Shown piece after piece: positions 1 to 10,267 of a stretch of 64,000 nt of DNA. How positions within the stretch are numbered: position 1 is the first letter of the stretch; every line of letters begins with the position of its first letter. This stretch comes from Nocardia carnea NBRC 14403. Its GTDB lineage: Bacteria; Actinomycetota; Actinomycetes; Mycobacteriales; Mycobacteriaceae. The notes beneath the pieces are model-generated. The model made no database searches, was not told where the DNA came from, and was given only the letters and a program-made list of their open reading frames with translations. Location: contig NZ_BAFV01000013.1 in NCBI RefSeq assembly GCF_000308515.1, forward strand, positions 1-64,000, written 5' to 3'. A program made the translations under genes and the position numbers.

Positions 1-795
1 AGTCGCGCCGGTGGGCCGGCCGGTACCCGGCGACAGCGGCGCCGGAGCAGGCAGTGTCGCGCTACCGCCCGCGGCGACAGCGCGCTGCTCGTAGAAGTTG
101 TCCACCGCGGCCGGTCGCGCCGGCTCCCGGCGGGGTTCGGCCACAACGGGTTCCGGGGTGGCCGGTGCTTCGGCTTCGACCGGCAGAATCGAGGCGAGCC
201 CGCGCAGCGCCCGGCCGAAATCCGGATCGATCAGATCGGTGGCGGGATCGTCGAGCGGGGATACCGTGCCGCCGTGCGCGTCCGGCTGGTAGCGCCAATG
301 CGCGGCGATCTCGGAACGGCCGTTCTGCCATTGCAATTGCGCGACCCAGAAGCCCTTCTCGTCTTTCCAGGCGTCCCATTCGGCATTGTCGAGGGTATGA
401 CCGCGGGCGGTGAACGCCGCGGTGACCACATCGATCAGGATTTCCACCGCGGGCCCGTCGGGCCGGATCGGGTGGGCCTTCTGGGCGAGTTCGGCGGCCC
501 GTGCGCGTTCCAGTAGTACTGGATAGGCGAAACGTTCCACCCGGCTCAACGGCATCCCGGATTCCTGGGTCACCTGTTCCACGGAAGCGCCGGCGCGGAT
601 TCGAGCCTGGATATCGCGAGGACGCATAGTTGCTTCCATTTCGATCTCTATCTGGCCGAATCGGGCAAGGTCGCCGCGGGCCGCGGCACGGAGTTTGTCG
701 TCGGCGGGAAGCCGGAATTTCTGGCCACTTTCCGTGTCGACGCACACGATATGGGCGGAGTCGGGCGTCACCCCGATCACTCGAAGTTCACGCAC
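1..795 (-). CDS. sepH: SepH-like cell division regulator (DUF3071), 3' part outside window
   Basis: The reading frame starts at a GTG (795-793) behind a strong GGAGG (805-801) and stays open to base 1, so 265 codons are present and the C-terminus is missing. The protein begins MRELRVIGVTPDSAHIVC. A helix-turn-helix-like stretch follows (RPRDIQARIRAGASVEQVTQ), then the conserved Trp-rich region WDAWKDEKGFWVAQLQW, then a Pro/Ala-rich low-complexity segment. This is the DUF3071/SepH layout. In Streptomyces and mycobacteria SepH binds FtsZ and stimulates Z-ring assembly. Its position next to serC matches Rv0883c/Rv0884c, which supports the call. The family is clear; the FtsZ role is inferred from homologues. 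Confidence 0.88.
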   Translation of the reverse strand, partial: MRELRVIGVTPDSAHIVCVDTESGQKFRLPADDKLRAAARGDLARFGQIEIEMEATMRPRDIQARIRAGASVEQVTQESGMPLSRVERFAYPVLLERARAAELAQKAHPIRPDGPAVEILIDVVTAAFTARGHTLDNAEWDAWKDEKGFWVAQLQWQNGRSEIAAHWRYQPDAHGGTVSPLDDPATDLIDPDFGRALRGLASILPVEAEAPATPEPVVAEPRREPARPAAVDNFYEQRAVAAGGSATLPAPAPLSPGTGRPTGAT

Positions 796-976
796 CGTTA
801 CCTCCTTATCGCGTCGCTCGCGATACCGCCCACGTTCTGGAACAGTAGTGCACTTCTGGGATTCGTGTGGCAAGACACGCGGCACCGAAATGTACCCTGT
901 GGCCGTCATCTACGGCTAATCTGCTCTATTCCCTTGTGTATCAAGTCGATTCCGGATGAACCGGATGTCGAGGCAG

Positions 977-1009
977 CGGGCCCGCCGCGCAACACGCGCG
1001 ACGGGCCCG
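977..1009 (-). terminator. Hairpin downstream of serC
   Basis: Arms 977-990 and 996-1009 pair over 14 positions with one mismatch around a 5-base AACAC loop. It begins 19 bases after the serC stop in the serC direction. There is no U-tract, as is usual for actinobacterial hairpin terminators. The rest of the 796-1028 gap should contain the sepH promoter, but no convincing boxes are visible. Confidence 0.6.
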
Positions 1010-1028
1010 AATTCGCAGGTGATCCGGT

Positions 1029-2201
<1,173 letters not shown>

Positions 2202-2216
2202 CTAACGTGAGTGGGT

Positions 2217-2930
2217 ATGAGCATGCGGTCGTCGAGGGGCGCTGCCGGAGATCGATCCGATGATGGCCGTGGCGGTGGTCACGGCGAGGAACCGGGTCCA
2301 CCGGCGCCGGGCGGGTGGCTGCGCGGACTGCTGCCGCGGCGTTTCCGCCGGCGCGGTGAGGCGCCCAGCGGCGCCGATCGCCGGGAATTGCTGACCTACG
2401 GTACGGCCGGATCGGCCACGGTACTGGCGGCCGGTACCCGCAAACGGGAACCCGGCTACACCTTCCGGGTCCGCGTCCGGCTGCCCGGGCTGCCGCCCTA
2501 CGAGGCCCAGGTCCGGCAGCGTGTATCCGGCGGGGAACTGGACCGGATGCGCCCCGGCGATCTGGTGTGCTGCCGGGTGGACCCGGACGACCGCGACCGC
2601 ATGGTGCTGTATCCCCCCGGTGAGGCCGATCCGGGCCGGGCCGCCCTGGCGAAAATCCTGGCCGACGGCCGCCGGGCCACCGCGACCGTACTGGCGGTGA
2701 ATCCCGTCGAAGTCGACTACTGCGGCTGCGACGATCCGGTGATGCGCCTGGACCTGGAGTTACGTGCCTGGGACGAACCGGACCCCTGGCATGTGCGGGT
2801 GGTCCAGCCGGTGCCCCTGTCCGCGATAGAACTCCTGGACCTGGGCGCGAAACTCCGGGTCGCCTTCTTCGCGGTCGACAGCGGCGACTCGGTCGCGATC
2901 GATTGGGAAGCAGACCCGGACTGCGTCTGA
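2217..2930 (+). CDS. Hypothetical protein with two similar beta-rich halves
   Basis: Function unknown. The protein is about 237 residues with a basic, disordered N-terminus (RGLLPRRFRRRGEAPSG). Two related units follow, each with the pattern ATVLAxxxxxx, a beta-rich stretch, then a xxGDLVxxxVDxxDxD-like turn (about 60-130 and 155-235), which suggests a duplicated small domain. The C-terminal half contains YCGCDDPVMRLDLEL. Possible starts are GTG 2211, ATG 2217 and ATG 2223. A TAACGT hexamer at 2203-2208 lies eight bases before ATG 2217, which favours 2217 and a very short or absent leader. No catalytic motif or membrane segment is visible. Confidence 0.72.
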   Translation: MSMRSSRGAAGDRSDDGRGGGHGEEPGPPAPGGWLRGLLPRRFRRRGEAPSGADRRELLTYGTAGSATVLAAGTRKREPGYTFRVRVRLPGLPPYEAQVRQRVSGGELDRMRPGDLVCCRVDPDDRDRMVLYPPGEADPGRAALAKILADGRRATATVLAVNPVEVDYCGCDDPVMRLDLELRAWDEPDPWHVRVVQPVPLSAIELLDLGAKLRVAFFAVDSGDSVAIDWEADPDCV

Positions 2931-3310
2931 CGGAAAGGGCCACGGTCGCCCCGCGCGCTGTGGCGAGGCCGCGCACTCGCGGATCCGCGAGTGCGGGAGG
3001 CGGTGCTCACCGCCGCCTGCACGCCTCCGGCCGGCATTGTGGTGGACAGTGACCGGCGCGAGCGCCGACCCCACGCGAATTCGGTAATCGAACGCCTCGG
3101 CGAGTACACCGCAATCCGTGGCGCCGGCATCCACCGGACCGGGGAGGCCGGCGCGACACCTCGGCCCGCACCGAACCCGGCGCGACAAGCAGCGCTCCTA
3201 CGAAGCGCTCAGAAGTATCGGCACATCTATGGGTCCTGCCCGCACAGGACCCATAGACAGAACCCATGTGCCGAGCGGGACAAACCTGCGCCCGCCGGAC
3301 GTGGCGCAAC
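2931..3310. other. 380-base convergent intergenic region
   Basis: This gap separates two converging genes (hypothetical 2217 and citA). Apart from the nested hairpin at 3218-3274 I see no gene, promoter or repeat. Open frames across it have no recognisable protein content. Confidence 0.6.
3218..3274 (-). terminator. Large nested hairpin downstream of citA
   Basis: The inner stem is a perfect 12-bp repeat (3227-3238 with 3245-3256) with a 6-base loop. The outer stem pairs 3218-3226 with 3266-3274 over 9 bp and leaves a 9-base one-sided bulge at 3257-3265. It starts 36 bases after the citA stop and also lies downstream of the opposing gene, so a shared terminator is the simplest reading. The coaxial, bulged shape is more elaborate than the other terminators here. 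Confidence 0.55.
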
Positions 3311-4456
3311 TTATACGGCTGCGACGCTGTCCCAGCCCGCGACGTCCTGCGGTGACCGCGGGGCGGGGCCCGTATAGATGGCGGCGGGGCGGACCAGTTT
3401 GCCGAGTTTCTTCTGTTCCATGATGTGCGCGCACCAGCCCGCGGTCCGGCCGCAGGTGAACATCGCCGGCATCATATGGGCCGGGACCTCGGCGAAGTCG
3501 AGGATGACCGCCGCCCAGAATTCGACATTGGTTTCGATGGCGCGATCGGGCCGGCGTTCGCGGAGTTCGGCCAGCGCCGCCTGTTCCAGGGCGGCCGCCA
3601 CTTCGTAGCGCGGGGCGGCCAGGCGCCGGGCGGTATCGCGCAGCACCCGGGCGCGCGGATCTTCGGCGCGGTAGACCCGGTGGCCGAAACCCATGAGCTT
3701 TTCTTTGCGATCGAGGATGCCTTTGACGAGCGCACGCGCATCGCCGCTGCGTTCGACTTCCTCGATCATCGGCAGCACACGAGCCGGTGCACCGCCGTGC
3801 AGCGGGCCGGACATGGCGCCGATGGCGCCGGAGAGCGACGCCGCTACGTCGGCACCGGTGGAGGCGATGACGCGGGCGGTGAACGTGGAGGCGTTCATCC
3901 CGTGTTCGGCGGCCGATACCCAGTAGGCGTCGATGGCCTCGGTGTGCCGCGGGTCCGGATCGCCCTTCCAGCGCGTCATGAACCGTTCGGTGACCGTGGT
4001 GCACTCGTCGATCCGGCGCTGCGGCACCGCAGGCTGGTAGATACCGCGCGCGGACTGCGCGACATAAGACAGAGCCATCACCGAGGCGCGGGCCAGGTTC
4101 TCCCGCGCGGTCGCTTCATCGATATCCAGCAGCGGCTGATAACCCCAGATGGGTGCGAGCATGGCCAGACCGGCCTGCACATCGACCCGGACATCGCCGG
4201 TGTGCACCGGCAGCGGGAACGGTTCGGCCGGCGGGAGGCCGTGCCCGAATTCGCCGTCCACCAGCAGGGCCCAGACATCGCCGAATGTGACCCGGTTGGT
4301 GACCAGATCTTCGATGTCCACGCCGCGGTAGCGCAGCGCGCCGCCGTCTTTATCGGGTTCGGCGATATCGGTGGTGAACGCGACCACCCCCTCGAGGCCG
4401 CTGACGAAATCGTCCGGGACCTGGCCGGCCCCCGAAATGCCGGAATTGGTGGTCAT
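3311..4456 (-). CDS. citA: Citrate synthase 2 (CitA type)
   Basis: Condenses oxaloacetate and acetyl-CoA (or a related acyl-CoA) to citrate. The chosen start is ATG 4456, preceded by AAAGGAGAG, giving 381 residues. An upstream in-frame ATG at 4474 lacks that spacing. Catalytic histidines sit in SGPLHGGAP (H220) and GFGHRVY (H259). The third catalytic position, Asp in most citrate synthases, is Glu here (TNVEFW, E312), as I recall for the Rv0889c group. It is the second citrate synthase in the window (with gltA at 5609), and it diverges from pdxH across a 60-base shared promoter region. Confidence 0.92.
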   Translation of the reverse strand: MTTNSGISGAGQVPDDFVSGLEGVVAFTTDIAEPDKDGGALRYRGVDIEDLVTNRVTFGDVWALLVDGEFGHGLPPAEPFPLPVHTGDVRVDVQAGLAMLAPIWGYQPLLDIDEATARENLARASVMALSYVAQSARGIYQPAVPQRRIDECTTVTERFMTRWKGDPDPRHTEAIDAYWVSAAEHGMNASTFTARVIASTGADVAASLSGAIGAMSGPLHGGAPARVLPMIEEVERSGDARALVKGILDRKEKLMGFGHRVYRAEDPRARVLRDTARRLAAPRYEVAAALEQAALAELRERRPDRAIETNVEFWAAVILDFAEVPAHMMPAMFTCGRTAGWCAHIMEQKKLGKLVRPAAIYTGPAPRSPQDVAGWDSVAAV

Positions 4457-4493
4457 ACGCGACTCTCCTTTCAACAGAACTCTAGCGCTTTGC

Positions 4494-4505
4494 TACTCCG
4501 GAGTA
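4494..4505. promoter_or_regulatory. 12-bp palindrome in citA-pdxH divergent promoter
   Basis: TACTCCGGAGTA is a perfect palindrome. It overlaps the first bases of a TAACGT -10-like hexamer (4504-4509) that lies seven bases before the pdxH ATG. Only 60 bases separate the two start codons, so one regulator bound here could affect both genes. The binding factor is unknown. Confidence 0.45.
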
Positions 4506-4516
4506 ACGTCTGGCCC

Positions 4517-5236
4517 ATGTCCGATGTGGAGGATTCCGGCGCCGATCTCGCCGCGATGCGTGCCGAATACGGTGCGGCCCATCCGCGTTCACCGGAACAG
4601 GGGCCGCTGCTCGGTGTGCGCGATACCGAACTCGACGAGAATTCGGTGGCCGGTGGCTGGGAGCCGCTGTTGCGGCAATGGATCGACCAGGCCACCGCGG
4701 CCGGAATTGCCGAAGCCAACGCCATGGTGCTCGGCACGCTCGATTCGGCGGGGCCCGTGGCCCGGCCGGTGACCCGCACCGTCCTGTGTAAAGGGCTCTC
4801 GCCCGACGGGGTCATCTTCTATACGAATTACGACTCGGCCAAAGGTGCGCAACTGGCGGCGGTGCCGTACGCATCGGCGACCTTCCTGTGGCCGCAACTC
4901 GCGCGCCAGGCGCATCTCCGCGGCCGGGTGGAGCGAGTGCCGGCCGGAACCACCGAGGAGTATTGGCGGTCGCGCCCCCGTGAATCGCAGCTGGGTGCGT
5001 GGGCATCGGAGCAATCGCAACCGATCGCCTCGCGCGAGGAGCTCGATCGGCGGTTGGTCCGGACCACCGCCCGCTTCGCCACCGCCGCCGAGATTCCGGT
5101 GCCACCGCAATGGGGCGGTTATCTACTACGGCCCGACGAAGCGGAGTTCTGGCAGGGGCGCCGGGGCCGGCTGCACAACCGGATCCTCGTCCGGGTCGGC
5201 GCAACCGGAATGTCGGTGCAGCGTCTGCAGCCGTGA
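4517..5236 (+). CDS. pdxH: Pyridoxamine 5'-phosphate oxidase
   Basis: FMN enzyme that oxidises pyridoxine or pyridoxamine 5'-phosphate to PLP. The 239-residue product shows the PNPOx pattern: substrate/FMN-binding [11 protein letters not shown] and [15 protein letters not shown] in the middle, [38 protein letters not shown], and the C-terminal block [20 protein letters not shown] 4517 is used because this is where similarity to the family begins; a longer frame runs upstream antisense to citA. PLP is the cofactor of SerC nearby, but no operon link is visible. Confidence 0.93.
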   Translation: MSDVEDSGADLAAMRAEYGAAHPRSPEQGPLLGVRDTELDENSVAGGWEPLLRQWIDQATAAGIAEANAMVLGTLDSAGPVARPVTRTVLCKGLSPDGVIFYTNYDSAKGAQLAAVPYASATFLWPQLARQAHLRGRVERVPAGTTEEYWRSRPRESQLGAWASEQSQPIASREELDRRLVRTTARFATAAEIPVPPQWGGYLLRPDEAEFWQGRRGRLHNRILVRVGATGMSVQRLQP

Positions 5237-5608
5237 GGGGCCGATCGCCCGCCGTCAGGGCCCGTTACGCCCGTGTGCAGGCCTTTCGGTGATATTCCGC
5301 ACGGTTTTGTTTTTCGTGCTGTGGGTACCATATTGCTACCCGGCGTCGCAGCGGTTCACCCACCGCGACGCCGATCGTTGCATCGGGGGCGCGACACAGC
5401 GGCGCAGGTCCGTAATCGGGCCGGTCACAGCGGTGCCGAACGTTATCCGGCAGGCCGAAACGCACCCCCGCGCGGGCCGTATTGTGAGATCGCAACGCGG
5501 GTACCCTCCTCGCCGGTCCCGTCGGAGCAAGGACTAGCGTCTACCGATAACGCACCGCGTGCCGACCGCATGCGATGCCGATGGTCACAGCCTGAGAGGG
5601 AACCTTCC
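5237..5608. other. 372-base gap upstream of gltA
   Basis: No gene is recognised. The region contains a possible promoter (TTGTTT 5307-5312, 16 bases, CATATT 5329-5334) and then the hairpin at 5341-5373. If that promoter drives gltA, the leader would be about 270 bases, long enough for post-transcriptional control. A second, closer promoter is not obvious. Confidence 0.4.
5341..5373 (+). other. Hairpin, pdxH terminator or gltA leader structure
   Basis: CGGCGTC (5341-5347) pairs with GACGCCG (5367-5373), and GCGGT (5351-5355) pairs with ACCGC (5362-5366), with a three-base bulge and six-base loop. It lies about 105 bases after the pdxH stop, just downstream of a possible promoter. It may end pdxH transcripts or fold in the gltA leader. 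Confidence 0.4.
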
Positions 5609-6907
<1,299 letters not shown>

Positions 6908-6935
6908 ACCGATTGAATCGAAGGGGATTCAAGGC

Positions 6936-7295
6936 ATGAGCAAACCGGAAATCGAATTCCAGGCGGGTCCGCCGCCCACCGAGCTGGTCATCAAGGACAT
7001 CACCGTCGGTGACGGTCCGGAAGCGGTGCCCGGCGGCACCGTAGAAGTGCACTACGTCGGCGTGGAATTCGATACCGGCGAGGAATTCGATTCGTCGTGG
7101 AACCGCGGCGAATCGCTCAGCTTCCCGTTGCGCGGCCTGATCCAGGGCTGGCAGGACGGCATCCCCGGGATGAAGGTCGGCGGCCGCCGACAGCTCACCA
7201 TCCCGCCGGAACTGGCCTACGGCCCCGCGGGCGGCGGACATCCGCTCTCCGGCAAGACCCTGGTCTTCGTGATCGATCTGCTCGACGCGAAGTAG
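6936..7295 (+). CDS. FKBP-type peptidyl-prolyl isomerase
   Basis: A single-domain FKBP of 119 residues without signal peptide, so cytoplasmic. The fold core is visible: VHYVGVEFDTGEEFDSSWNRG, FPLRGLIQGWQDGIPGMKVGGRR (active-site Trp in GWQDGIPGM), LAYGPAGGGHP and LVFVIDLLDA. It catalyses cis-trans isomerisation of X-Pro bonds. It sits 28 bases after gltA, behind AAGGGG, and its stop precedes the 17-bp hairpin at 7322. It is presumably made with citrate synthase; why they are coupled is not evident. Confidence 0.93.
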   Translation: MSKPEIEFQAGPPPTELVIKDITVGDGPEAVPGGTVEVHYVGVEFDTGEEFDSSWNRGESLSFPLRGLIQGWQDGIPGMKVGGRRQLTIPPELAYGPAGGGHPLSGKTLVFVIDLLDAK

Positions 7296-7321
7296 ACCCG
7301 GGCTACACCTGAACAATCCCG

Positions 7322-7357
7322 CTCGGCGCGCGCCTCCTCCAGGAGGCGCGCGCCGAG
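7322..7357 (+). terminator. Strong 17-bp terminator of gltA-FKBP operon
   Basis: Perfect 17-bp inverted repeat (7322-7338 with 7341-7357) with two bases between the arms. It starts 26 bases after the FKBP stop. It is very GC-rich with no U-tract. Confidence 0.8.
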
Positions 7358-7452
7358 GCGTCGAGGGAGCCGGCTCCTGCGTCTGCGGGGGTTGCGGCGC
7401 CTCGTCCGCTGCCGATGCCTGGACTCGTGGCGCCGTGCATGCGTTTCATCAG

Positions 7453-7486
7453 CAGTCCGGGCGCAGCGCGCGCGCCCGCTGGACTG
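7453..7486 (-). terminator. Bulged hairpin downstream of prrB
   Basis: CAGTCC (7453-7458) and GGGCGC (7459-7464) pair with GGACTG (7481-7486) and GCGCCC (7472-7477), leaving a three-base GCT bulge. It lies 77 bases beyond the prrB stop and faces the gltA terminator, so the convergent gap holds one hairpin per operon. Confidence 0.5.
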
Positions 7487-7562
7487 CCGCGCTGGGGCCG
7501 AGCAGCGCACCACCGGTTCGGAGACGGACTCGCTCGAACCTCTGGCGCCGGCCGGTTGGCTA

Positions 7563-8930
7563 CTAGAGCGTGCCGGCGCGTCGGTCGTCCGGCAGAACGA
7601 GAACCAGGCGGACTCCGCCGAGTGTGCCGTCGTCGAAGTAGGCCCGGCCGCCGTGTAACTGGGCCTGCTGGGCGACCAGTGCCAGTCCGAGCCCCGATCC
7701 GCCCTTGTGGGCGCCGGAACCGCGGGCGAAGCGGGCGAAAACCGATCCCCGTTCGTCGGGCGGAATCCCGCGGCCGTTGTCGTCGACGGAGATGACGATG
7801 GTGCCGTCGTTATGGCGGTGGGCCGACAGCACTGCCTCGGTGGCCTCGCCGTGTTTCACCGAGTTCTTCAGGGCGTTGTCCACCGCCAGCCGCAGACCCG
7901 CGGGCAGACCGCGGGTGACCAGTTCGGCATCGGTATCGACGCGGACCGCAAGACCGGGGTAGTGGCGCATTGCGTCGTGGGCGGCCAGATCGCACAGTTC
8001 GGCGATATCGGTGTCGATATGGTCGCGTTCGGAGGTCAGATCGCCGGAGGCCAGTCGTTCCAGTGCGGCCAGGGTCGTTTCCACTCGTTCCTGGCTGCGT
8101 TGCAGGTCGGCGAGGATTTCGGTGCGCTGTTCCTCGTTCAGGTCCAGCGTAGCCAGCACCTCGAGGTCGGTGCGCATCGCGGTGAGCGGAGTGCGCAGTT
8201 CGTGCGCCGAGACCGCGGCGAAATCCCGCGCGGTCTCCAGAGCGGCCGCCGTTTCGGTCTGCGCCTGGTCTACCCGGCGCAGCATCGTGTTCACCGCGTC
8301 CGCCAACTGCTCGGCCTCCAGCACCCCGGAGCTGTCCACCGGTTCGGGGGTGGCGTCACGGTAGCCGGTCCGGGCGCCGACCTGGCGGGTGAGCACCACG
8401 ATGGGCCGGACCGCCCGGCCGCCGAACAGCCAGCCCAGCGCCGCCGACGCGGCGATTGCCGCCAAACCCGCGAACAGCAGCCACCGTTGCTGGTCGGCCG
8501 TCGCCTGCGCGGCGTCCGTGGCAGGGATGCCCAGTGACACCGTGCGGCCCGTGGGTTGGTTCTCGGTGGTGGTCAGTACCCGGTACGGGGTGTCGTCCAC
8601 CGTGACCGTGCGTGATCCCGGGTCCAGTTCCGGTAGCCGGGTGACGCTGGAGGCCACCATCTGACCGTCGTCACGGACGGTCAGCGCCATATCGCGATCC
8701 GGTCCCACCAGGTTCACGATCCCGACCGCGATCACCGGGTCGATCACTACCAGCCGGGACGCGATCTGCAACTGCTGGTCGGTCTGTCGCAAGTTGTTGC
8801 GTTCGATTGCCGGTACGGCGATGGCACTGACCAGCGCGACAATGAGTACCGATCCCGCGGCCGCCGCCCCTGCGACCCGGGTACGCAGGGAATACGATCT
8901 GCGGCTCCGGCGGGTGATGCCGTCGCTCAC
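7563..8930 (-). CDS. prrB: Sensor histidine kinase PrrB
   Basis: Membrane sensor of the PrrBA pair. GTG 8930 overlaps the prrA stop by four bases (GTGA), giving 455 residues. TM1 is about 19-41, an extracytoplasmic sensing part is 42-148, TM2 about 149-170, then HAMP ([13 protein letters not shown]). The H-box is [13 protein letters not shown] (H243), the N-box [11 protein letters not shown], and the G-boxes DNGRGIPP and GSGLGLALV. It autophosphorylates and passes phosphate to PrrA. Order prrA then prrB and its place between gltA and accD3 match Rv0902c. In mycobacteria the pair controls respiration and nitrogen-related genes and is essential; that role is inferred here. Confidence 0.92.
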   Translation of the reverse strand: MSDGITRRSRRSYSLRTRVAGAAAAGSVLIVALVSAIAVPAIERNNLRQTDQQLQIASRLVVIDPVIAVGIVNLVGPDRDMALTVRDDGQMVASSVTRLPELDPGSRTVTVDDTPYRVLTTTENQPTGRTVSLGIPATDAAQATADQQRWLLFAGLAAIAASAALGWLFGGRAVRPIVVLTRQVGARTGYRDATPEPVDSSGVLEAEQLADAVNTMLRRVDQAQTETAAALETARDFAAVSAHELRTPLTAMRTDLEVLATLDLNEEQRTEILADLQRSQERVETTLAALERLASGDLTSERDHIDTDIAELCDLAAHDAMRHYPGLAVRVDTDAELVTRGLPAGLRLAVDNALKNSVKHGEATEAVLSAHRHNDGTIVISVDDNGRGIPPDERGSVFARFARGSGAHKGGSGLGLALVAQQAQLHGGRAYFDDGTLGGVRLVLVLPDDRRAGTL

Positions 8931-9631
8931 CTGGTGTCCCGCAGGACGAATCCGACGCCACGGATCGTGTGCAGTAGCCGCGAGGTGCCGTCGACCTCCA
9001 GTTTGCGGCGCAGGTAGCCGACGAAAACGTCGACCACATTCGTATCGGCGGCGAAATCGTAGCCCCATACCAGTTCCAGGAGCCGTTCCCGGCTCAGTAC
9101 CACCCCCGCGTTGCGGGCCAGTGTGGACAGCAGTTCGAACTCGCGTTTGGTCAGGTCGATCTCCTGGTCGCCCAGAACTGCCCGGTATCCGGCTGTATCG
9201 ACCTGTAGCGGCCCGACGACGATGGTGTCGGATGCCCCGGTCGACGCGGTATCGGTGCGCCGGCGCAGCAGCGCTTTGATCCGGGCGACCAGTTCGGCGA
9301 GAACGAACGGTTTGACCAGGTAGTCGTCGGCTCCGGATTCCAGCCCGGCGATCCGGTCGCCCACCGAACTACGTGCGCTGAGCACACAGATCGGTACCTC
9401 GTTACCCATCGCCCGCAGCGCGGTCACCACCCCTGCACCGTCGAGTACCGGCATATTCATATCCAGCACGATCGCGTCGGGCCCGTTATCGGCCACCGCC
9501 CGCAGCGCCGCCGCCCCGTCCCGGGCGATACTCACCTGGAACCCGGACAGGCGCAAGCCTCGTTCGACCGACGCGAGTACATCCTCGTCGTCATCGACAA
9601 CCAGAACTGCCGGTTTGGTCCGATCCACCAC
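8927..9631 (-). CDS. prrA: Response regulator PrrA (OmpR family)
   Basis: Two-domain DNA-binding response regulator of about 234 residues. The receiver has the acidic cluster VVDDDED, phosphoacceptor D57 ([11 protein letters not shown]) and the lysine of DDYLVKPF. The C-terminal winged helix contains [40 protein letters not shown] and the terminal RGVGFVLR. The recalled Rv0903c sequence is nearly collinear. Candidate starts are TTG 9655, GTG 9631 and GTG 9628; 9631 gives the usual length, but no strong ribosome site decides. prrB follows with a four-base overlap. Confidence 0.93.
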   Translation of the reverse strand: MVDRTKPAVLVVDDDEDVLASVERGLRLSGFQVSIARDGAAALRAVADNGPDAIVLDMNMPVLDGAGVVTALRAMGNEVPICVLSARSSVGDRIAGLESGADDYLVKPFVLAELVARIKALLRRRTDTASTGASDTIVVGPLQVDTAGYRAVLGDQEIDLTKREFELLSTLARNAGVVLSRERLLELVWGYDFAADTNVVDVFVGYLRRKLEVDGTSRLLHTIRGVGFVLRDTR

Positions 9632-9776
9632 ACCGCCCAGTGTATTGACGAGCAATCCGTGCGCGGTGCCGCCGCGGCAAGCATCTGTGCGACGCCGGAG
9701 CCGGCGGAACCCGAACGTCCGGCCCGCTCCCGCGAACCGGACGCCCGGTCGTTCTCATCCTCGGTGCGCCGAGAAC

Positions 9777-10175
9777 TCAGTAGCTGTCGCAGGTATCGGC
9801 CACGCCCTGCAGGGTGGCCTGCATCTGCTGGGCGCGCGGATCGTCCTGGGCCTGCTGAGCGGCCTGCGGGTTCTGCTCGATGTACTGCTGCAGCTCGGCC
9901 CTGCGCTGTTCGACCGGCTGATCGAACTTGGCCTGCAGCTGGGCCTTGGCATCCGGGTTGGCATCCAGCATGGCCGCGAGGTCCGGGGCCTGGTCGTGGA
10001 GTGCGGCATCGACTTGAGCGAAGGAGCAGTCGCTGGTCAGCAGGGGTTCTACCATCTCCATGGGGCCTGCCGAGGCGACGGCGGGGCTCAGGAAGGCCGT
10101 GGCCGCGGCGGCCGCTCCCAGGGTGAGGGTGGTGAGACCGAACTTGCCGAACCGCCGGTTCGTGTTGTGTGCCAT
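9777..10175 (-). CDS. Secreted hemophore-related protein (Rv0203/Rv1174c type)
   Basis: A 132-residue exported protein. The N-terminus is basic (NRRFGKFGL), followed by a hydrophobic core and a signal peptidase site near AVASAGP. The mature part is small and helical with two cysteines (C50 and near the end in ADTCDSY) that could form a disulfide, and a Gln-rich central helix. Length, signal, cysteine placement and the DCSFAQVDAAL / RAELQQYIEQNP pattern resemble small mycobacterial haem-binding proteins. AGGAGG lies 11 bases before ATG 10175. Haem binding is inferred from family resemblance only. Confidence 0.7.
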   Translation of the reverse strand: MAHNTNRRFGKFGLTTLTLGAAAAATAFLSPAVASAGPMEMVEPLLTSDCSFAQVDAALHDQAPDLAAMLDANPDAKAQLQAKFDQPVEQRRAELQQYIEQNPQAAQQAQDDPRAQQMQATLQGVADTCDSY

Positions 10176-10267
10176 GGGAATTACTGCCTCCTATGTGTCG
10201 AGTCGAGCCGTTGCTCGTGGACCCCTCAGACCGTATGGGGCAGTGTTGGCCCGACTCTGAGGTTTTC

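Noticed and set aside
3425-4516. Long in-frame extension upstream of pdxH
   Set aside because: It is antisense to citA and shows no protein similarity; PdxH similarity begins at ATG 4517.
7366-7377. GGAGCCGGCTCC palindrome
   Set aside because: A 12-bp GC-rich palindrome is common by chance at this base composition and is not near a start.
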